NCBI GenBank assembly: GCA_036154955.1
Contig: JAYZWL010000088.1
Location: 1-64,000, forward strand
Reading direction: 5' to 3'
Length of the DNA: 64,000 nucleotides
Source: Albimonas sp036154955
Lineage (GTDB): Bacteria > Pseudomonadota > Alphaproteobacteria > Rhodobacterales > Rhodobacteraceae
Shown: piece by piece, positions 61,380 to 64,000 of the stretch
Layout: each line of letters begins with the position of its first letter
Numbering within the stretch: position 1 is the first letter of the stretch
Program-made: the position numbers and the translations under genes
Notes under the pieces: generated by a model
Seen by the model: the letters and a program-made list of their open reading frames with translations, nothing else
Databases searched by the model: none
Told to the model about the DNA's origin: nothing

Positions 61380-61401
61380 ATTTGCTGGACGATCAGCAAA
61401 T
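61380..61401. promoter_or_regulatory. Operator candidate of the TTGCTG-N6-CAGCAA family, site C
   Basis: ATTTGCTG-GACGAT-CAGCAAAT is a perfect 22-bp inverted repeat in an unusually AT-rich patch, 85 bp upstream of the NMO-type gene. It is the best copy of the family. Confidence 0.7.
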
Positions 61402-61485
61402 GCAATGCTAGCCAGATCGCAAGCAGGGCGACCCGAAGCGCCCGCATCGCCGCGCGGCCCGAACCGCAGGCAGGGAGGACGACCA

Positions 61486-62538
61486 ATGACCGCCACGCCC
61501 CGGCGCGCCACGCGGGTCACCGAGATGCTGGGCATCGCCCACCCGATCCTCGCCGGCGGCATGCAGTGGCTGTCGGACGCGCCCTATGTGGCCTCGGTGG
61601 TCAACGCCGGCGGCATGGGCTTCGTCACCTGCCGCTCCTACGGAACCGCCGACGCCTTCCGCGCCGGCCTGCGCCAGTGCCGCGAGCTGACCGGCGGCGC
61701 GCCCTTCGGGGTGAACATCTCGGTCTCCGCCCGCTCCTCGGCCGAATCGAGCCAGGCGGAGATGATCCGCACCGCGCTCTCCGAAGGCGTGCGCCTGTTC
61801 GAGACCGCCTGCCGCGGCCCCGCCGACGCCCTGATCGCGGAGCTGAAGGAGGCCGGCGCCACCGTCATCCACAAATGCTCCACCCTCCGCCACGCGCTGG
61901 CGGCCGAACGCGCGGGCGCCGACATCCTCGGCATCGTGGGGCAGGAGGAAGGCGGCCATCCCGGCCCCGGCGACCTGTCGACCCTGACGCTGGCCGCCGC
62001 CGCCGCGCGCCGGCTGAGCGCGCCCTTCACGGTGGGCGGCGGGATCGGGTCCGGGGGCCAGATCCTCGCCCTGCTCGCCGCCGGCGCCGACGGGGTGGTG
62101 ATGGGCTCCCGCCTGACGGTCGCCGAGGAATGCCACGGCCACCCCGGCTACAAGGCCCGCATCGTCGAGGCGGACGAGACCTGCTCGATCACCGTGCTCC
62201 GCTCCATCGACGCGCTGGGCGGGGCCTGGCGGGTGCTGCGCAACGACACCTCGGCCGAGGTCGACCGGCTGGAGCGCGCCGGCGCCCGCGGCTTCGAGGA
62301 CTACCGCCACCTGATCGCCGGCACGATCACCCGCGACCACGCCTATGCGAAGGGCGACTGGAACCGCGGCATGGTCTCGATCAGCCCCGCCGCCGGCTTC
62401 GCCGACCGGGTGGAGCCGATGGCCGCGATCTTCGCGCGGCTCCTGGACGAGATGGACGCGGCCGAGGACCGGCTCGCGCGGATGAAGGCGCGCGCGACCG
62501 ACGCCGCGCCGCGGATGAAGGAGGCGAGCGCCCGATGA
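61486..62538 (+). CDS. Nitronate monooxygenase/2-nitropropane dioxygenase-family flavoprotein
   Basis: The 350-residue FMN TIM barrel has IAHPILAGGMQWLSDAPYVASVVNAGGMGFV, GADILGIVGQEEGGHPGPG (the His of the GGH motif is present, unlike the relative at 51955), FTVGGGIGSGGQILALLAAGADGVVMGSRL. NMO relatives oxidise nitronates, but the enzymes found beside acyl-CoA genes often have unknown roles, possibly as enoyl reductases related to FabK. Ribosome site AGGGAGGA precedes ATG 61486. It opens an operon with an enoyl-CoA hydratase (ATGA overlap) and an acyl-CoA dehydrogenase. Confidence 0.87.
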   Translation: MTATPRRATRVTEMLGIAHPILAGGMQWLSDAPYVASVVNAGGMGFVTCRSYGTADAFRAGLRQCRELTGGAPFGVNISVSARSSAESSQAEMIRTALSEGVRLFETACRGPADALIAELKEAGATVIHKCSTLRHALAAERAGADILGIVGQEEGGHPGPGDLSTLTLAAAAARRLSAPFTVGGGIGSGGQILALLAAGADGVVMGSRLTVAEECHGHPGYKARIVEADETCSITVLRSIDALGGAWRVLRNDTSAEVDRLERAGARGFEDYRHLIAGTITRDHAYAKGDWNRGMVSISPAAGFADRVEPMAAIFARLLDEMDAAEDRLARMKARATDAAPRMKEASAR

Positions 62539-63335
62539 GCGACACCGAAACCCAGGCCCCCCCGCGGGTGCTGACCGAACGGCGCGGCCCGATCCTGATC
62601 GTGACCATCAACCGCGCAGAGGCGAAGAACGCCTTCGACGCCGAGACGGCCGAGCAGATGAACGCCGCGATGGACCTGCTGGACCAGACCGACGAGCTGT
62701 TCGTCGGCGTGATCACGGGCGCGGGCGGCACGTTCTCGGCCGGCGCCGACCTCAAGGCCGCCCGCGCCGCGCGCGAAGCGGGGGCCGAGCGCAAGTCGCC
62801 CCCCCGCGGCGGCTTCGGCATCATGCGCGAGCCGCCCCGCAAGCCGCTGATCGCGGCGGTGGAAGGGTTCGCGGTCGGCGGCGGCATGGAGCTGTGCCTG
62901 AGCTGCGACCTGGTGGTCGCCGCCGAGACCGCGAAATTCGGCCTGCCCGAGGTGCGCTGGAACGTGCTCGCCATCGGCGGCGGCCTGTTCCGCCTGCATC
63001 AGCGCATTCCCATGAACATCGCCATGGAGATGGCCCTGACCGCGACCCCGCGCGAGGCCGCCTTCCTGGAACGCTGGGGCTTCGTCAACAAGCTGACGCC
63101 CGAGGGCGGCGCGCTCGCCGGCGCGCTGGAACTGGCCGAAGCGATGCTGGTCAACGGACCCCGGGCGCTGGCTGCGACCAAGCGGATCATCCGCGCCTCC
63201 CGCGACTGGGCGACGGAGGCCGACTGCTGGGCCAACCAGATGCCGATCGCCAACACCGCCATCCAGTCCGAGGACACGATGGAGGGGCTGAAGGCCTTCG
63301 CCGAAAAGCGCCGGCCGGTCTGGAAGGGGCGCTGA
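62535..63335 (+). CDS. Enoyl-CoA hydratase/isomerase (crotonase family)
   Basis: The 266-residue crotonase-fold protein has TFSAGADLKAA (CoA/oxyanion hole), VEGFAVGGGMELCLSCDLVVAAETAKFGLPEVRWNVLAIGGG with Glu in GMEL and LPEV at the two catalytic positions, and the C-terminal trimer helix. It hydrates a trans-2-enoyl-CoA to 3-hydroxyacyl-CoA. Its start overlaps the NMO stop (ATGA) and the dehydrogenase ATG follows 2 bp after its stop. The order hydratase-dehydrogenase gives two consecutive beta-oxidation steps. Confidence 0.91.
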   Translation: MSDTETQAPPRVLTERRGPILIVTINRAEAKNAFDAETAEQMNAAMDLLDQTDELFVGVITGAGGTFSAGADLKAARAAREAGAERKSPPRGGFGIMREPPRKPLIAAVEGFAVGGGMELCLSCDLVVAAETAKFGLPEVRWNVLAIGGGLFRLHQRIPMNIAMEMALTATPREAAFLERWGFVNKLTPEGGALAGALELAEAMLVNGPRALAATKRIIRASRDWATEADCWANQMPIANTAIQSEDTMEGLKAFAEKRRPVWKGR

Positions 63336-63336
63336 G

Positions 63337-64000
63337 ATGTACGACGAAGCCCGCCCCCTCCTGTTCCAGCTTCCCGACGAGGCGCGCGAGATCCAGCGCA
63401 CCGTCGCGGCGCTGTCCGCCCGCCACCAGGACCCGCTGGAAGCGCGGATGCTGGCCGGCGAGACGCTGACCCGGGCGGACTATCGCCCGGGGCGGGAGGC
63501 GGCGAAGGCCGCCGGGCTCTGGGGGCTGGGCCTGCCGGCGGAGCTGGGCGGCGCCGACCTGCCGTTGCTGCACCGGCTGGCGGCGACCGAACAGGCCATG
63601 CGCTGCGTCGCGCCGCTGGAATTCGGCGGCGCGGTGTTCCCCGCCCTGCTGACCTCCAACGCCGCGGTGAAGGCGAAATACCTGACCCGGGCGCTGAACG
63701 ACGACCTGGTCGTCGCCTTCGCCCAGACCGAGGCCGGCGGCGGCGCCGATCCCGGCGCCGCGATCCGCACCCGCGCGGTCATGCGGGGCGGGCGCTGGGT
63801 GATCAACGGGTCCAAGACCTTCATCAGCCGCGTCGCCGCCGCCGACGTGATCTTCGTGGTGGCGGTGACCGATGACGCGAAGCGTCAGCGCGGCGGCATC
63901 TCGCTCTTCGCCGTCGACCCCGACAATCCCGGCCTGCGCATCGGCCGCCGCATCCCGGTGCTGGGCGGGCGGGAGGTCCACGAGCTCTACTTCGACGACT
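63337..64000 (+). CDS. Acyl-CoA dehydrogenase (3' end outside window)
   Basis: The first 221 residues are present. An N-terminal helical domain (DEAREIQRTVAALSARHQDP, AAGLWGLGLPAELGGADLP) leads into the flavin-binding loop VAFAQTEAGGGADPGAAIRT and the beta domain GRWVINGSKTFISRVAAADVIFVVAV. The catalytic Glu lies beyond the window. AQTEAGGGADP is close to medium/long-chain ACADs. The start ATG 63337 is 2 bp after the hydratase stop with AAGGGGCGCTGAG upstream. It supplies the enoyl-CoA for the hydratase. Confidence 0.9.
   Translation, partial: MYDEARPLLFQLPDEAREIQRTVAALSARHQDPLEARMLAGETLTRADYRPGREAAKAAGLWGLGLPAELGGADLPLLHRLAATEQAMRCVAPLEFGGAVFPALLTSNAAVKAKYLTRALNDDLVVAFAQTEAGGGADPGAAIRTRAVMRGGRWVINGSKTFISRVAAADVIFVVAVTDDAKRQRGGISLFAVDPDNPGLRIGRRIPVLGGREVHELYFDD

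Overview
The window is very GC-rich chromosomal DNA, packed with genes on both strands and carrying strong third-position GC bias. Several features point to an alphaproteobacterium, most likely of the Rhodobacterales: fused ArsR-ArsC, TRAP transporters, LytTR two-component pairs, Calx-beta exoproteins, many acyl-CoA dehydrogenase and CaiB clusters, and dispersed CCCCGGG...CCCGGGG palindromes. The genus cannot be fixed from this alone. I see no tRNA, rRNA, CRISPR array, transposase or phage gene.

Region 1 (1-15.3 kb) is a CoA-thioester catabolic regulon. It holds an SDR (cut by the window edge), a DsbA-fold isomerase, an ACAD11-like acyl-CoA dehydrogenase, a fused double CaiB CoA-transferase, two SDRs, a 3-hydroxyacyl-CoA dehydrogenase, an ACAD11-like APH-fold kinase, a TetR repressor, a single-chain biotin-dependent acyl-CoA carboxylase and an SMP-30 lactonase. 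Five copies of the palindrome CTGAC-N4-GTCAG sit at the promoters of these units, and several directly follow recognisable -35/-10 elements. They are the probable operators of the TetR at 10.1-10.7 kb. Kinase, dehydrogenase and lactonase together suggest breakdown of 4-hydroxy acids or lactones (inference).

Region 2 (15.4-24.7 kb) holds a LysR regulator with its palindromic site, divergent from an AidB-like acyl-CoA dehydrogenase. A 1373-residue modular cellulase-like exoprotein (three N-terminal repeats, Calx-beta domains, CBM2, GH5) and a LytS/LytTR-type sensor and response regulator pair follow.

Region 3 (24.8-34.7 kb) is a sugar-acid operon: a divergent LacI regulator with two operators 21 bp apart, a TRAP transporter (dctPQM), an enolase-superfamily dehydratase, an IlvD/Edd dehydratase, a DgoK-type kinase, a KDPGal aldolase and a PfkB-type KDG kinase. 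It takes up aldonic acids and converts them through 2-keto-3-deoxy acids to pyruvate and glyceraldehyde 3-phosphate.

Region 4 (34.7-38.0 kb) is an arsenate module, arsRC fusion-gapdh-arsJ, behind a 38-bp palindrome. Region 5 (38.2-51.8 kb) contains two opposing iron-siderophore modules, each with a TonB receptor, binding protein and permeases. The minus-strand module has lost most of its second permease at a junction (near 38.69 kb) that also beheads a plus-strand RTX-like gene, and it has no ATPase. The plus-strand module is complete. A FhuF-type reductase and an AraC regulator belong here.

Region 6 (51.9-64 kb) is a second CoA catabolic island: two NMO-type flavoproteins, an acyl-CoA ligase, a DUF35 protein with a thiolase-like partner lacking the nucleophilic cysteine, two separate CaiB subunits of which one lacks the catalytic Asp, an SDR, an enoyl-CoA hydratase and an acyl-CoA dehydrogenase (cut by the window end). 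Two TetR paralogues with the same recognition helix lie here, and three copies of TTGCTG-N6-CAGCAA-like palindromes at the promoters are their probable operators.
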